The notes under the pieces were generated by a model, which saw nothing but the letters and a program-made list of their open reading frames with translations, searched no databases and was not told the origin of the DNA. Below are positions 36,760-45,556 of a stretch of DNA of 64,000 nt, in pieces. The stretch is from Aureitalea sp. L0-47 (lineage in GTDB: Bacteria > Bacteroidota > Bacteroidia > Flavobacteriales > Flavobacteriaceae), in NCBI RefSeq assembly GCF_026126405.1, contig NZ_JAFMTQ010000001.1, positions 630,610-694,609 of the forward strand, in the 5' to 3' direction. Positions within the stretch are counted from its first letter, which is position 1, and the number at the start of each line of letters is the position of its first letter. Made by a program: the position numbers and the translations under genes.

Positions 36760-37692
36760 TTATTTATCTAACCCAAATTCAAGTTGTCGATTATACTCCT
36801 TTTCATCAAAATAGCCTTTTGATTCTTGGATTAGCCCATCTTTATTTAAAGTCCATTCTTCAAATCCGCTAATGTTTACTTTATTTCCGGTTCCATTGGT
36901 TCCGTTGTTTGTTCCAGTCAGAGTCCAATAGAATCGCGTTTTCTCCGATTTGGTAATTAGACTATCCATTGAAACAACCATATCCGGAAAAGCGTCCATA
37001 AATCCTTTAGCGACATTTGTTATCGCTTCCGTTCCTTTTGCTGGTGAGCCATCATTTATCCGTAGAACGCCATCTTCAGCGAAAAAGGATGAGACAAAAT
37101 TTGGTCTTTGACTGCACCACACTTGTGCATAACTCTTGGCAAAAACCTCCAAATCAAATTTTTTCAACTCTTCTGGTAAGGGTGTATTGGTGAATGAGAT
37201 GTTAATGAATTGCCATTTACCATCTTCCTTGATTAGGGTGAAATTGTCAATATTATTTGTCCGTGGAACACCATAGGAATGTAGGGTGGCATCAGCCCAA
37301 ACAAAAGCGATTTGCCCTTTATTTATAAGGATTTTGTATTCATTCACGGGTTCGTAAAAGGGCTTCCGTTCCCGGTTTTTTTGCGATTCAAAATATTCAC
37401 CAATTGTGATGACGGAATTTTTCGAGACTCCATCTCTAATTATTGCACTTGCCAGGTTTGCCTTGTCTGAAATTATGGAATCCAACGCCTGAAAGTCAGA
37501 ATTACCTACAAGCATCAATAATTTTTCTACAATGGCTTTTATTTCTTGTTCTTCTGGATTCAGTATTTTTTCCTCTGGTGCCTCAAGAACCTTTTTCGTC
37601 AATTTAGCTTTGTCTTGATTTGACTCACAACTGATAAATAAGCTGGAAAGTACTATTAGAGATAATATTACATTTCTCATTGTTCTTTTCAT
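36760..37692 (-). CDS. Lipoprotein with two NTF2/SnoaL-like domains
   Basis: About 310 residues from the ATG at 37692 (signal and lipobox FISC); the open frame runs further upstream across the cassette site but without signal. Domain 1 (about residues 45-170) is DUF4440-like (IKAIVEKLLMLVGNSDFQALDSIISDKA ... DGKWQFINISFTN). Domain 2 (about 180-300) is SnoaL-like (FAKSYAQVWCSQRPNFVSSFFAEDGVLRIND ... GFMDAFPDMVVSMDS), which resembles polyketide/ester cyclases. The substrate is unknown. Confidence 0.82.
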   Translation of the reverse strand: MKRTMRNVILSLIVLSSLFISCESNQDKAKLTKKVLEAPEEKILNPEEQEIKAIVEKLLMLVGNSDFQALDSIISDKANLASAIIRDGVSKNSVITIGEYFESQKNRERKPFYEPVNEYKILINKGQIAFVWADATLHSYGVPRTNNIDNFTLIKEDGKWQFINISFTNTPLPEELKKFDLEVFAKSYAQVWCSQRPNFVSSFFAEDGVLRINDGSPAKGTEAITNVAKGFMDAFPDMVVSMDSLITKSEKTRFYWTLTGTNNGTNGTGNKVNISGFEEWTLNKDGLIQESKGYFDEKEYNRQLEFGLDK

Positions 37693-37705
37693 AGTCGCGT
37701 TTTTT

Positions 37706-37810
37706 AATTGTTGCCGTGGGAGCGTCGGATTCGCCGTGAGTATTAGTTTGTTGATGAATTTAGCGATTTTAGCTCGAGATCCTGGCGATAATTTATAGCC
37801 TTGTAGTGCT
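37706..37810 (-). repeat. attC-like site
   Basis: Right arm GATAATTTATAGCCTTGTAGTGCTTT; left arm GTTGCCGTGGGAGCGTCGGATT. The centre (GCGATTTTAGCTC, CCTGGCG) matches the sites at 62.9 and 63.7 kb. The right core matches the left core of the site at 38.6 kb. Confidence 0.65.
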
Positions 37811-37814
37811 TTCG

Positions 37815-38579
37815 TTATTTGCACTTTTTATCTTTTAACAGTTCTATAGGTTCTTGCATTTCCTTTTTTAAATTAGATAAATGCTGTTTCTGTCTAATGA
37901 GCATAGCCGTAAAAAAAACAAGATTATCCTGAAACTTTAAGAACATTGGACTATCAGGGTCATTTGTCCAGTTGTTTTTTGGCAATAGAGCAATAAGTTC
38001 TTTATCAAGTTCTCGATTTAAATAATCAATATCTTGATATCCAAATTCACTTGTGGATTCATAATCCATCATTCTTTTGATTAGCTCATTCCGATTTTCC
38101 TGAAGAAGATTCAACGTATTGTTCAAATATGTACTATGCTTGATCAGTCTGTTCTTCAATTTAATATCTGTTAACAGTTTCAACTGTCCTGAAGATGTTA
38201 AATCGTCAAAAGTAATACTGCTGGGTACAAAAACATCTTGTCTTACGGCAACCACAAAATCATTTAGGATTTTACTTCTCTTATTAGGTATGTTGTTTAA
38301 ATCCATGATAAGTTCTTTGCAGAGCTTTATTCTGTTGGTTATTAGTTCAGAAGTTTCATCAATTAATTTTTCATTGAATTCAAAGTCATCTAAAATTCTA
38401 CAATAATAATCTGCTTCAGCAATTTTATTTTTTCGGTTTTCGTTCCAATTATTTATCTGAAGTGCAATCAGAATTCCAATTACGACAAGTAAAATTTCTC
38501 CAATGGCATATTTAAAATATTTTCCAGTTTTGTTTTCACTCATAAGGTTGTATCTAATACGTCTAAAAAACTTAATCAT
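37815..38579 (-). CDS. DUF6090 family membrane protein
   Basis: A 254-residue protein with the family N-terminus MIKFFRRIRYNLMSENKTG and one transmembrane helix (IGEILLVVIGILIALQINNW, about residues 27-46). A largely helical extracytoplasmic domain with Lys/Glu-rich coiled stretches follows. Function unknown. Its stop codon is fused to the cassette site (TAACGAAAGC), as in several other cassettes. Three more family members lie at 52-54 kb and 62 kb. Confidence 0.88.
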   Translation of the reverse strand: MIKFFRRIRYNLMSENKTGKYFKYAIGEILLVVIGILIALQINNWNENRKNKIAEADYYCRILDDFEFNEKLIDETSELITNRIKLCKELIMDLNNIPNKRSKILNDFVVAVRQDVFVPSSITFDDLTSSGQLKLLTDIKLKNRLIKHSTYLNNTLNLLQENRNELIKRMMDYESTSEFGYQDIDYLNRELDKELIALLPKNNWTNDPDSPMFLKFQDNLVFFTAMLIRQKQHLSNLKKEMQEPIELLKDKKCK

Positions 38580-38600
38580 TGGTTAGCGGTTGGTTATATT

Positions 38601-38750
38601 AAAGCACGACGTTCACGGCTTAGGACTTTTGGGTAAATTTTCTTACCCAAAAGCACTAGAGAGAGTTGTCGAATTCAGCCGTCTACTTTATTAGATGAAA
38701 AGACAATCAAATCAGCTCAATTTGAGCTGATTTATAGCCGCTGTTAGTGG
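38601..38750 (-). repeat. attC-like site
   Basis: Left arm AAAGCACGACGTTCACGGCT; right arm CTGATTTATAGCCGCTGTTAGTGG. The centre has an inverted repeat TTTTGGGTAA/TTACCCAAAA and a second TCAGCTCAATTTGAGCTGA. Confidence 0.85.
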
Positions 38751-38768
38751 TAGCTCTTCTGTCATTCG

Positions 38769-39821
38769 TCATGGCTTAAATTTCACAAAAGTTGATCCAT
38801 TAAATTTAAATGCTCCATTTTCATGTGTTCCAAGCCAAAGGTCGCCATAGTTATCTTTGTTAATGCTGAATAAAGTAATGTCTTTTGAATTATCTTGAAC
38901 TACATAATGAGTAATTTTCGTTCCATCGTATTTCCAAACGCCATTACGATAGGTTACAAACCACAAATTATTATTGTTGTCTCTTACTGTTGAAAGATAT
39001 TCGTCCAAATCGCTGTCCTTTTTTCCATCTAAACCCCCTATGCTTTCGTGTCTTGTGTAAAATTTATTGCTTTTTAATGCTGCGCTGTCGTAAACACTAT
39101 AACGATATTCGGTATTGAACCAAAAGTCGCCATTTTTGTCTTCCGTAATTGAACGCACTCCGTTCGCTCCTTCGTTGCGAAATTCTGTTACATCCTCTTC
39201 TGTAATCCAATCAAACGATTTTCCATCGTATCGGCAAACTCCAACAGGGTTTGTGCCAAACCAAATGTTTCCTTTCTTGTCTTTATAAATGCTATAGATT
39301 TCAAAAGAATTGGATAGGTTTGGTGGTTTGGGCAATTGCAATTCATATAAAGTAGTACCGTCATACCGATATACTTTTTCAGTTTGATAAGTATTTCTAA
39401 ACCACAAATCATTGGATTGAAGTTTCCATTCATTGCTTTGGGTTGCTGTGATTGTAGTAAATGATTGTCCGTTGAATTTTACAATTGTCGATTGAGGAGA
39501 ACAACTAATGAAGTAAATATTGCCTGATTTATCTTCTTTTATTTCATCAACTCTATTATTTGGCAATCCATGTTTTGTTGTATAATTAATCAAAGTCTTT
39601 CCATCATATCTATACACTCCCGTATTCCAACTTCCAAACCAATAAATATTCTTTTTGTCTTGATAAACAACCATTATGCTGCTTCCAATTTCTTTTACGG
39701 TGTCGCCCTTTACCAATAGTTCTTTAAAATGATCAGTGTTTTTTTTCTTATTAGAGATCTGTCCATTGCACGATGTCATCAGAGCTAAAATACTCAGAAA
39801 TAAAAGTATGTTTAATTGCAT
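38769..39821 (-). CDS. Lipoprotein with two-component-regulator-type beta-propeller repeats
   Basis: About 350 residues from the ATG at 39821, which gives a signal with lipobox TSC. The rest is a run of blades of the Reg_prop type: NIYWFGSWNTGVYRYDGKTLI, NIWFGTNPVGVCRYDGKSF, NNLWFVTYRNGVWKYDGTKI and DLWLGTHENGAFKFNGSTF. This is the periplasmic sensor propeller of hybrid two-component systems, here without kinase or membrane domain. It presumably binds a ligand or partner at the envelope. Confidence 0.88.
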   Translation of the reverse strand: MQLNILLFLSILALMTSCNGQISNKKKNTDHFKELLVKGDTVKEIGSSIMVVYQDKKNIYWFGSWNTGVYRYDGKTLINYTTKHGLPNNRVDEIKEDKSGNIYFISCSPQSTIVKFNGQSFTTITATQSNEWKLQSNDLWFRNTYQTEKVYRYDGTTLYELQLPKPPNLSNSFEIYSIYKDKKGNIWFGTNPVGVCRYDGKSFDWITEEDVTEFRNEGANGVRSITEDKNGDFWFNTEYRYSVYDSAALKSNKFYTRHESIGGLDGKKDSDLDEYLSTVRDNNNNLWFVTYRNGVWKYDGTKITHYVVQDNSKDITLFSINKDNYGDLWLGTHENGAFKFNGSTFVKFKP

Positions 39822-39858
39822 TGTTGTCTGTTTGATGGTCACAGTATCGTCATAAAGT

Positions 39859-39915
39859 TACCGCTAACGTTCAAGTATAAGCATTCGTTTTAATGCCGCT
39901 TATGCGTTGTTGACA
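39859..39915 (-). repeat. Short attC-like site
   Basis: ACCGCTAACGTTCAAGTATAAGC and GCTTATGCGTTGTTGAC form a compact 55-bp site (ATAAGC/GCTTAT stem). The left core CCGCTAAC nearly matches the CCACTAAC core at the other end of the same cassette (GTTAGTGG at 38743). Confidence 0.65.
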
Positions 39916-39924
39916 TTTGTTTAT

Positions 39925-40518
39925 TTATTTTGGTTTTGAGTATTCGATCAATTCCTCTACATAGTGAAAATCACCTTGATCTTGAGTAAGTTTTATGAAA
40001 GTTTTTACAGCAGGAGCATATAACCAAACTTCTGTTTCATCTGCACTATACCCCCTGGAATTGGTGGTTTTACCAGTGTATTTAATTGTGTAGGCCATAA
40101 ATGTTCCAGCTTCTACTGTTTCTTCCTGATATGATAGTATTTCGGCATCTTGACTTTGTTTTCCTGTTGTGCCGTCCTGGCTTGTCCAATTGTTTTCATA
40201 CTTCCACTTTTTACCCACTTCGAGAGGCCAGTCATACTTTGGTGTTTCGCTTTCTTCTGGTTTAACAATTTCGGTAACGGGAATGGTGTCCTTACCGATT
40301 GTCATGCCTAAAACTCCGTTAGAACTAACTATTTCTCTTGTATCTTTTCCATCAGAGCGCACTTCTCCTTCAGTAGTCACACCTTTGTATTTCCAAACCC
40401 ATTTTTCACCAACCGAATAATCAGCCAGAGTTGGTTGTTGGGTTATACCAGATTTAGTGTTGTCATTACAGGCACTAAGTATTAATACTGCAAGTAATAC
40501 TAGAAATTGGTTTTTCAT
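39925..40518 (-). CDS. Lipoprotein of unknown function
   Basis: A 197-residue lipoprotein (lipobox SAC near residue 17). The mature part is beta-rich with repeated Trp-containing strands: YSVGEKWVWKYKGVTTEGE, WPLEVGKKWKYENNWTSQDG and TAYSADETEVWLYAPAVKTF-like elements. This is the pattern of small barrel-like proteins annotated as hypothetical in flavobacteria. No catalytic motif is seen. Confidence 0.72.
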   Translation of the reverse strand: MKNQFLVLLAVLILSACNDNTKSGITQQPTLADYSVGEKWVWKYKGVTTEGEVRSDGKDTREIVSSNGVLGMTIGKDTIPVTEIVKPEESETPKYDWPLEVGKKWKYENNWTSQDGTTGKQSQDAEILSYQEETVEAGTFMAYTIKYTGKTTNSRGYSADETEVWLYAPAVKTFIKLTQDQGDFHYVEELIEYSKPK

Positions 40519-40574
40519 ATTCTTGATTTATATTTTACTTTTACTTTTTTAAATAAATGTAGGAATTCCAATTC

Positions 40575-40616
40575 ACTTAACCATCTGAGCTGATTTATAG
40601 CCTTTGTTGTAAAAAG
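40575..40616 (-). repeat. Partial attC-like site
   Basis: Only the gene-side arm GAGCTGATTTATAGCCTTTGTTGTAAAAAG remains. Its outer core GTTGTAAAAA is complementary to CTTTTTTACAAC-type bases at the other end of the cassette (41730-41739). Confidence 0.6.
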
Positions 40617-40632
40617 TAATGTTAGAAGGCAC

Positions 40633-41700
40633 TTATTTATCTAACAATAGTTGAAGTCCCATTTTTAAATGTTCTGTCCAATTGCCATGCTCTCCTTTTA
40701 CACTCATCACATCGGCATTTTTAGACTCAAGGAACTCAATTTCATGTTGAGTTAGTTTTCCAACTCTTTGGTCATTTTCGATATAGATATATATTAGATT
40801 AGAGAGGTCGATGTCTTTTAGTAATTCGGTATATTTCTCGTCTCTATTTATAGCTGCGGCAATTTTTCGCATGTTAACTGTATAAATATTGTCTGATTTT
40901 TCACCAATTATTGGTGTGATAGCATCTGATTCAAAATTAGCCTCGAATCCCTTAGAATAAGCTTCACTGATTTCTTTAGTCATATCAAGTCTACCTACCA
41001 TTAATAAATATCTGTCTGCAATATTGTCATAATCAACAATAGATTTTAGACCAACTAAAGAGCCATATGACCCGCCAACAACATATACTTTTTTCTTTTG
41101 TGATTTAAAAAAACTTATGAGCTCAAATAGCGTTTGAGTCGTTTTTTCATTATAATTTTTTGCCTGTTCCCACGATATCTCCTCATTTTCTGTTTCTTCA
41201 GGATGCAGTGTTTGTGATTCGCGCATGTTGATTAAAAAATAATTGTTCTCATCTATTCCGCCCGTAAGATTCATGAGCATCTCAAAACCGTAGGTTGTCA
41301 TTTGATTTACAGGACCTCCTTGTAGGTATATAATTACTTTATCACTATTAGGGTTTCCAAAAGAATAACCTTGTTTTTTCAATGATTCAGGAATGTTATC
41401 ATAGATAATTCTTATGTCCTCATTTTTAAGGAGGCTTTTAACAACCAAGGCTTTGTATTCTCCATTTTCAGCAACAAACATTTGAGGTACTAATTTTTGT
41501 TCCATTATTAATGGCAATACATCTTTAAAAGATGCTATTGTCCCATCCTCATAATAAACTGGTTCAAAATCGGCAGGTGGTTCTTTTTTTACCAGTTCTT
41601 GCATCGGAAGCAATTTTAAACTATCAGGAATAAATACATATTCCTGACCTTGTGAAGCAAAGCATATTAGTAAGCTAATAATTAATAATGTATTTTTCAT
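40633..41700 (-). CDS. Secreted alpha/beta hydrolase-like protein
   Basis: A 355-residue protein with signal peptide MKNTLLIISLLICFASQGQ. An alpha/beta hydrolase fold is suggested by DKVIIYLQGGPVNQM (oxyanion region), the nucleophile elbow VVGGSYGSLVGLKSI, and a late GEHGNWTEHL with the candidate catalytic His. The N-terminal 90 residues are an additional region. It may be an esterase or peptidase; the substrate is unknown. It forms a single-gene cassette. Confidence 0.78.
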   Translation of the reverse strand: MKNTLLIISLLICFASQGQEYVFIPDSLKLLPMQELVKKEPPADFEPVYYEDGTIASFKDVLPLIMEQKLVPQMFVAENGEYKALVVKSLLKNEDIRIIYDNIPESLKKQGYSFGNPNSDKVIIYLQGGPVNQMTTYGFEMLMNLTGGIDENNYFLINMRESQTLHPEETENEEISWEQAKNYNEKTTQTLFELISFFKSQKKKVYVVGGSYGSLVGLKSIVDYDNIADRYLLMVGRLDMTKEISEAYSKGFEANFESDAITPIIGEKSDNIYTVNMRKIAAAINRDEKYTELLKDIDLSNLIYIYIENDQRVGKLTQHEIEFLESKNADVMSVKGEHGNWTEHLKMGLQLLLDK

Positions 41701-41730
41701 TTTGTTCTGGTCTATGTTAGTTTAATTATT

Positions 41731-41933
41731 TTTTACAACGTTTTTATGTATAGTTTGGTTACGGAAAGATCCGCAGGATTCTTTCCGCCGTAAACGAAAG
41801 ATAGAGAATTGTAATGACACGAGCACGAAGTGCGAACTGTGCGTAAGCAAATTTTCAGAAGTCGGCGAGAACAAGCAACCCGCCAGAACGATTCTGTCGG
41901 GCTGGTTACTTATAGCCATTATTAGGCAACGTT
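41731..41933 (-). repeat. attC-like site, about 200 bp
   Basis: Left arm TTTTACAACGTTTTTATGTATAG; right arm GGTTACTTATAGCCATTATTAGGCAAC. The centre block (GACACGAGCACGAAGTGCG, AAGCAAATTTTCAGAAGT) is repeated in the site at 48.6-48.8 kb. Confidence 0.75.
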
Positions 41934-41949
41934 TATTTTAATTTTTTTA

Positions 41950-42891
41950 TTACCAAGGGAGGTTTCGTTTTTTAATTTCAGTTTGATATAACTTTTCAAG
42001 TTCTTCTATGAGACTGCGTGAAAGAGAAATATCAATACTTTGGACATTGCTCGTTAGCTGTTCGATAGTTACATTACCAGGAATAACGGTAGAAACTGCA
42101 TCATAAGACAAACAGAAAGCTATTGCTTTTTGAGCTAGGTTTTCCTCAGTTCCAAATATAGACTTAACTTTGTTTACTAGTTTAGCTCTGGTTTCTATAT
42201 CTTCTTTAGTCCATCTACTTCTAATATCTTTAAAACTACTTTCGGAATTATATTTGCCAGTTAACCAGCCAGAATCAAGCGGAATTTTCACAATAATTCC
42301 AACTTTTTCATTTTGTGCTTGTTCAAATCCGCGCAAAGTATCCTGATGAAAGATATTAAAAAATACCTCCATTACTTTTGAGTTTGTTGTATCCATTAAC
42401 AACTTCATGTCCTCATAGGTGTCTAAAGAAGCCCCGTATGCCTTTATTTTTCCTTCTTCAATTAATTTCTCAAGTATTTCGTAATGGTCATTTTTATTTC
42501 CATCAAAATATTTAGAAGGTGGGTTGTGAATTATCAGTGAGTCAACATACTCTACTTGGAGCCTTTTTAAGCTTCCTTCTAAAGATTCCCTTATATAATT
42601 AGAATTAAAGTTTAAAGTACCAGTATGTGTATGACCAAATTTCGTATTAATTACAATTTTACTTCGGTCAGCACCTTTAAGAGCCTTGCCTAATCTTTCC
42701 TCACCAGTTCCATGTCCATAATTTGGGGCAGTATCAAAAAAGTTAATTCCGAAATCTAAGGACTTATGAACAAGTTTAATGGCTTTAGTTTCTGTCATGC
42801 TTTTCCAACCAGAGTTTTGTCCTAATTGCCATGCTCCAAGGCCTATTTCAGAAATATTTATAGAATTTTTAATGTATTTTTTATATTTCAT
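41950..42891 (-). CDS. Aldo/keto reductase
   Basis: A 313-residue NAD(P)H-dependent oxidoreductase of the aldo/keto reductase superfamily. The catalytic tetrad is visible: D53 and Y58 (FFDTAPNYGHG), K84 (INTKFGH) and H122 (SLIIHNPPS). The cofactor-side SAIPG-like motif appears as AVSTVIPGNVTIEQLTSN. It has no signal peptide, so it is cytoplasmic. The substrate is unknown. A single-gene cassette. Confidence 0.92.
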   Translation of the reverse strand: MKYKKYIKNSINISEIGLGAWQLGQNSGWKSMTETKAIKLVHKSLDFGINFFDTAPNYGHGTGEERLGKALKGADRSKIVINTKFGHTHTGTLNFNSNYIRESLEGSLKRLQVEYVDSLIIHNPPSKYFDGNKNDHYEILEKLIEEGKIKAYGASLDTYEDMKLLMDTTNSKVMEVFFNIFHQDTLRGFEQAQNEKVGIIVKIPLDSGWLTGKYNSESSFKDIRSRWTKEDIETRAKLVNKVKSIFGTEENLAQKAIAFCLSYDAVSTVIPGNVTIEQLTSNVQSIDISLSRSLIEELEKLYQTEIKKRNLPW

Positions 42892-42951
42892 TGAGTCGAA
42901 AAATCTTTTTAAAAGAATTAATACATTTATTATTAATCAATATTTTTTTTA

Positions 42952-43058
42952 AAGTTGCCAACGGTCTCGGCTATGAGTAGTTGCGTGGTTTAGTAATTAA
43001 CTCCCGCCCGTAACGAACGGCACGTTCGGGCGGGTTACTTATAGCCATTATTGGCAAT
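42952..43058 (-). repeat. attC-like site
   Basis: Left arm GTTGCCAACGGTCTCGGCTATGAG; right arm TTACTTATAGCCATTATTGGCAA. The centre is a long hairpin CCCGCCCG-TAACGAACGGCACGTT-CGGGCGGG. It is the same family as the sites at 48.6 and 51.9 kb. Confidence 0.87.
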
Positions 43059-43060
43059 AG

Positions 43061-44758
43061 TTATTTTTCGTAAATAATTTCTCCTTCTTTGATGGTTTTT
43101 AAAACTTGTATCTCTTTTATTTTTTCAGGATTCACTTTTAATGGATTTTTATCTAAAATCACAAAATCAGCGAGTTTTCCTTTTTCAAGACTTCCTTTTC
43201 TGTCTTCCTCGAAATGTTGGTAAGCTGACCATATCGTTATTGCCTGTAAGGCCTCATATGGTGATAACCTTTCATCAGGACCAATGATTTTGCCTGAACG
43301 AGAAGTTCGCTCTACTGCTGTCCATAAAACGCGCATTAAATTAGGCAATGCAACTGGTGCATCTGTGTGAATAGTAATGTCCATACCCTTTTTTAGTGCT
43401 GTTTTTACTGGACTTATACTTTGGACTAAAGAATCTCCTATTAATTGAGTATGCCAATCTCCCCAATAAAAAGTGTGCAATGGAAATAATGACGCAATCA
43501 TTTTCATTTCTTTAGCTTCGTCTAGTTGGTCTTCACGAATATATTGCCCGTGGATTATTACATCTCTTCTATTTTCTTGACCATAGTTTTCTTGTAATGG
43601 TTTCATGGTTCTAATAAACTGGTCAATTGCAGCATCGCCATTAGTATGGGATAAAATTTGCCAATTATTCTTGAAACCTTTTTCTAATATAGAAGTAAGT
43701 ACACTATCATTTGGAATTGCTGGATAACCACTATAGTCATGAGGCATTCCATCTGGTGGAATGAGATAAGGTTCAGTTCTCCATGCAGTTCTACCCTGTG
43801 GTGAACCATCTAATGTTACTTTCATTCCACCAATCCTATATTTATTAGTATAATCTTTGCTATTCCATTTACTATCCATGTATTTATCTACAAATGCGTA
43901 GTCTATATAGCTTACTACATCAATTTTGTATTTATCCTTTTCAGCCATTGCAACTAGCATTTCATGATTTTGCATTGCTCTTCCTTCCTGAGCAGTTGTA
44001 TATCCATAGGATAAAGCCATTTCTTGACCGGCTTCGAAAAATCTAATCACGGCTTCCTCAGATTTGGGCGCAATAGCTTGCAGCATATAAGGGATTGCAG
44101 CTAGTTCTTCTAAAACTCCATTGGGTTCTGTAGAGTTGTTTTCGCGTCTTATAATACCGCCTTCAGGATTTTTACTGTTTTCATCAATTCCCAACTTCTC
44201 TAATCCTATTGAGTTGACAACAGCAAAGTGACCTGAAATATGTGTTATCATAATTGGAAATTCTGTACTTACTTCATCCAAGTCGTGTTTAGTGGGAAAT
44301 CTTTTTTCCTTCAAGATTGAATCATCAAATCCAGTACCAAAAATCCAGCCAGTCAATGCTCTATTTTCTGGTGTATTCCATTCCTTTAGAACTGAAATTA
44401 AAGTTTCCATGTCATCAACATTGGCGTCTGGTGAAGCTAATAATTGCGCACCAATAGCTTGTGCACCAAAATTGGCAAAATGGGCATGACCATCAATTAA
44501 TCCTGGAACGAGCGTTTTTCCTTCCAGATTAGTCATAATGTGACCTTTTCCAGCGATTGTCATTGCTTCTTCGCTAGAACCAGTAAAAATGATTTTTCCA
44601 TCTTTTTCAACAACGGCTTCAACATAATTCGGTGAATCACCAACCATTGTAATAATATCTCCATTATAGTAGACAGTAGATGGATTTGATGTTTCAGTTT
44701 TTTTGCAAGAATAAATAAGAGTTATTCCTAAAATTAGAAGCAAGATTTTTTTTGTCAT
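43061..44758 (-). CDS. YtcJ-like amidohydrolase, lipoprotein
   Basis: About 565 residues from the ATG at 44758 (MTKKILLLILGITLIYSC, lipobox YSC). It belongs to the amidohydrolase superfamily, YtcJ-like branch: VPGLIDGHAHFANFG (metal-binding HxH), DGSPQGRTAWRT, HTNGDAAIDQF, IIHGQYIREDQ and ITIHTDAPVALPNLMRVLWTAVER near the C-terminus, with KGKLADFVILDKNPL closing. It hydrolyses an amide or related bond in the envelope. The substrate is unknown. A single-gene cassette. Confidence 0.92.
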   Translation of the reverse strand: MTKKILLLILGITLIYSCKKTETSNPSTVYYNGDIITMVGDSPNYVEAVVEKDGKIIFTGSSEEAMTIAGKGHIMTNLEGKTLVPGLIDGHAHFANFGAQAIGAQLLASPDANVDDMETLISVLKEWNTPENRALTGWIFGTGFDDSILKEKRFPTKHDLDEVSTEFPIMITHISGHFAVVNSIGLEKLGIDENSKNPEGGIIRRENNSTEPNGVLEELAAIPYMLQAIAPKSEEAVIRFFEAGQEMALSYGYTTAQEGRAMQNHEMLVAMAEKDKYKIDVVSYIDYAFVDKYMDSKWNSKDYTNKYRIGGMKVTLDGSPQGRTAWRTEPYLIPPDGMPHDYSGYPAIPNDSVLTSILEKGFKNNWQILSHTNGDAAIDQFIRTMKPLQENYGQENRRDVIIHGQYIREDQLDEAKEMKMIASLFPLHTFYWGDWHTQLIGDSLVQSISPVKTALKKGMDITIHTDAPVALPNLMRVLWTAVERTSRSGKIIGPDERLSPYEALQAITIWSAYQHFEEDRKGSLEKGKLADFVILDKNPLKVNPEKIKEIQVLKTIKEGEIIYEK

Positions 44759-44779
44759 TATTATTTTGTTTTTTCTAAT

Positions 44780-44988
44780 TGTTGCCAACTTTAAGTGTAT
44801 GACCTGAGCTGGTTGCGACCTTCGACCCTGTTGGCAACATGCGGCTGTGTTTATTAACGTTGGCGGCAGGCGCGTAGGGGGAGAAGGGAGCCGCGATGAA
44901 ACATTCCCGGACTGATTTAGTTTTGTTTAAAGATATGAATTTCCTGAAAGCAAAAACGAGAAATTGGATATAGCCACTGTTGGTCTTT
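44780..44988 (-). repeat. attC-like site, about 208 bp
   Basis: Left arm GTTGCCAACTTTAAGTGTATGACC; right arm GGATATAGCCACTGTTGGTC. The GC-rich centre (TTGGCAACATGCGGCTG, CGGCAGGCGCGTAGGGGGAG) is shared with the site at 50.1-50.3 kb. Outer bases TTGCCAA pair with TTGGCAA at 43051. Confidence 0.87.
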
Positions 44989-44997
44989 CGTTGTAAT

Positions 44998-45372
44998 CTA
45001 AGAGTATATTTCTAGCAAACAGTCTTTGTGATCATCCAGGAACTCTTCTACCTCTTCAATAAATGACGAATCTTTTTGTAGGCGATTAATTGTTAAATGA
45101 ATCACTATTGAGTTAGGATCTGGTGGAAATCCTGTAGTAACAGTCCAGCATAACGCATTTGGGCATTCCGCTAATGCAAACCGTAAACCGCCTTTTATTT
45201 CAGACCGAGTTAGAGTAAATTCTCCCCAAACGCCTCCTATACTGGCTTTATCTTTGATTTGGTCGCCTATTACGAAAATATCATTACTCATTGATTCCAG
45301 ATTGCTCAGAGTTAAAGTTCTTTGAATATCACTTTCCTGCACTTTCGCTTTAACAATTCGGAAAAACTCCAT
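44998..45372 (-). CDS. Small cytoplasmic protein of unknown function
   Basis: A 124-residue protein without signal peptide or membrane helix. Mixed alpha/beta: QRTLTLSNLESMSNDIFVIGDQIK, GGVWGEFTLTRSEIKGGLRFALAECPNALCWTVTTGF and a Glu/Asp-rich end (FIEEVEEFLDDHKDCLLEIYS). I do not recognise the family. It forms its own cassette of about 440 bp between two matched cores. Confidence 0.65.
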   Translation of the reverse strand: MEFFRIVKAKVQESDIQRTLTLSNLESMSNDIFVIGDQIKDKASIGGVWGEFTLTRSEIKGGLRFALAECPNALCWTVTTGFPPDPNSIVIHLTINRLQKDSSFIEEVEEFLDDHKDCLLEIYS

Positions 45373-45418
45373 ATTTCTATCGATATGTTTTTATTAATTC
45401 AAGTTTCAGATTACAATG

Positions 45419-45550
45419 AAGGCCAACGTTTTCGTGAAGGACCTGAGCTGGTTAACACTAACTCAGGAGTTACACAAAAAATTATTATGATTTGAAGGTA
45501 ATAATTTTTGGGGTATAATTACCAGCTTGGGTTATACGCGTTGTTGTAAG
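45419..45550 (-). repeat. attC-like site (type with AACACTAACTCAGGAG centre)
   Basis: Left arm GAAGGCCAACGTTTTCGTGAAGG; right arm GGGTTATACGCGTTGTTGTAAGC. GAAGGCCAA pairs with TTGGTCTTTC at 44981. The centre is nearly identical to that at 47.3 kb. Confidence 0.85.
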
Positions 45551-45556
45551 CAGTTT

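Noticed and set aside
37693-37824. N-terminal extension of the NTF2-like lipoprotein
   Set aside because: The frame is open across the cassette site, but the signal peptide and lipobox begin at 37692. The extension would be translated site DNA.
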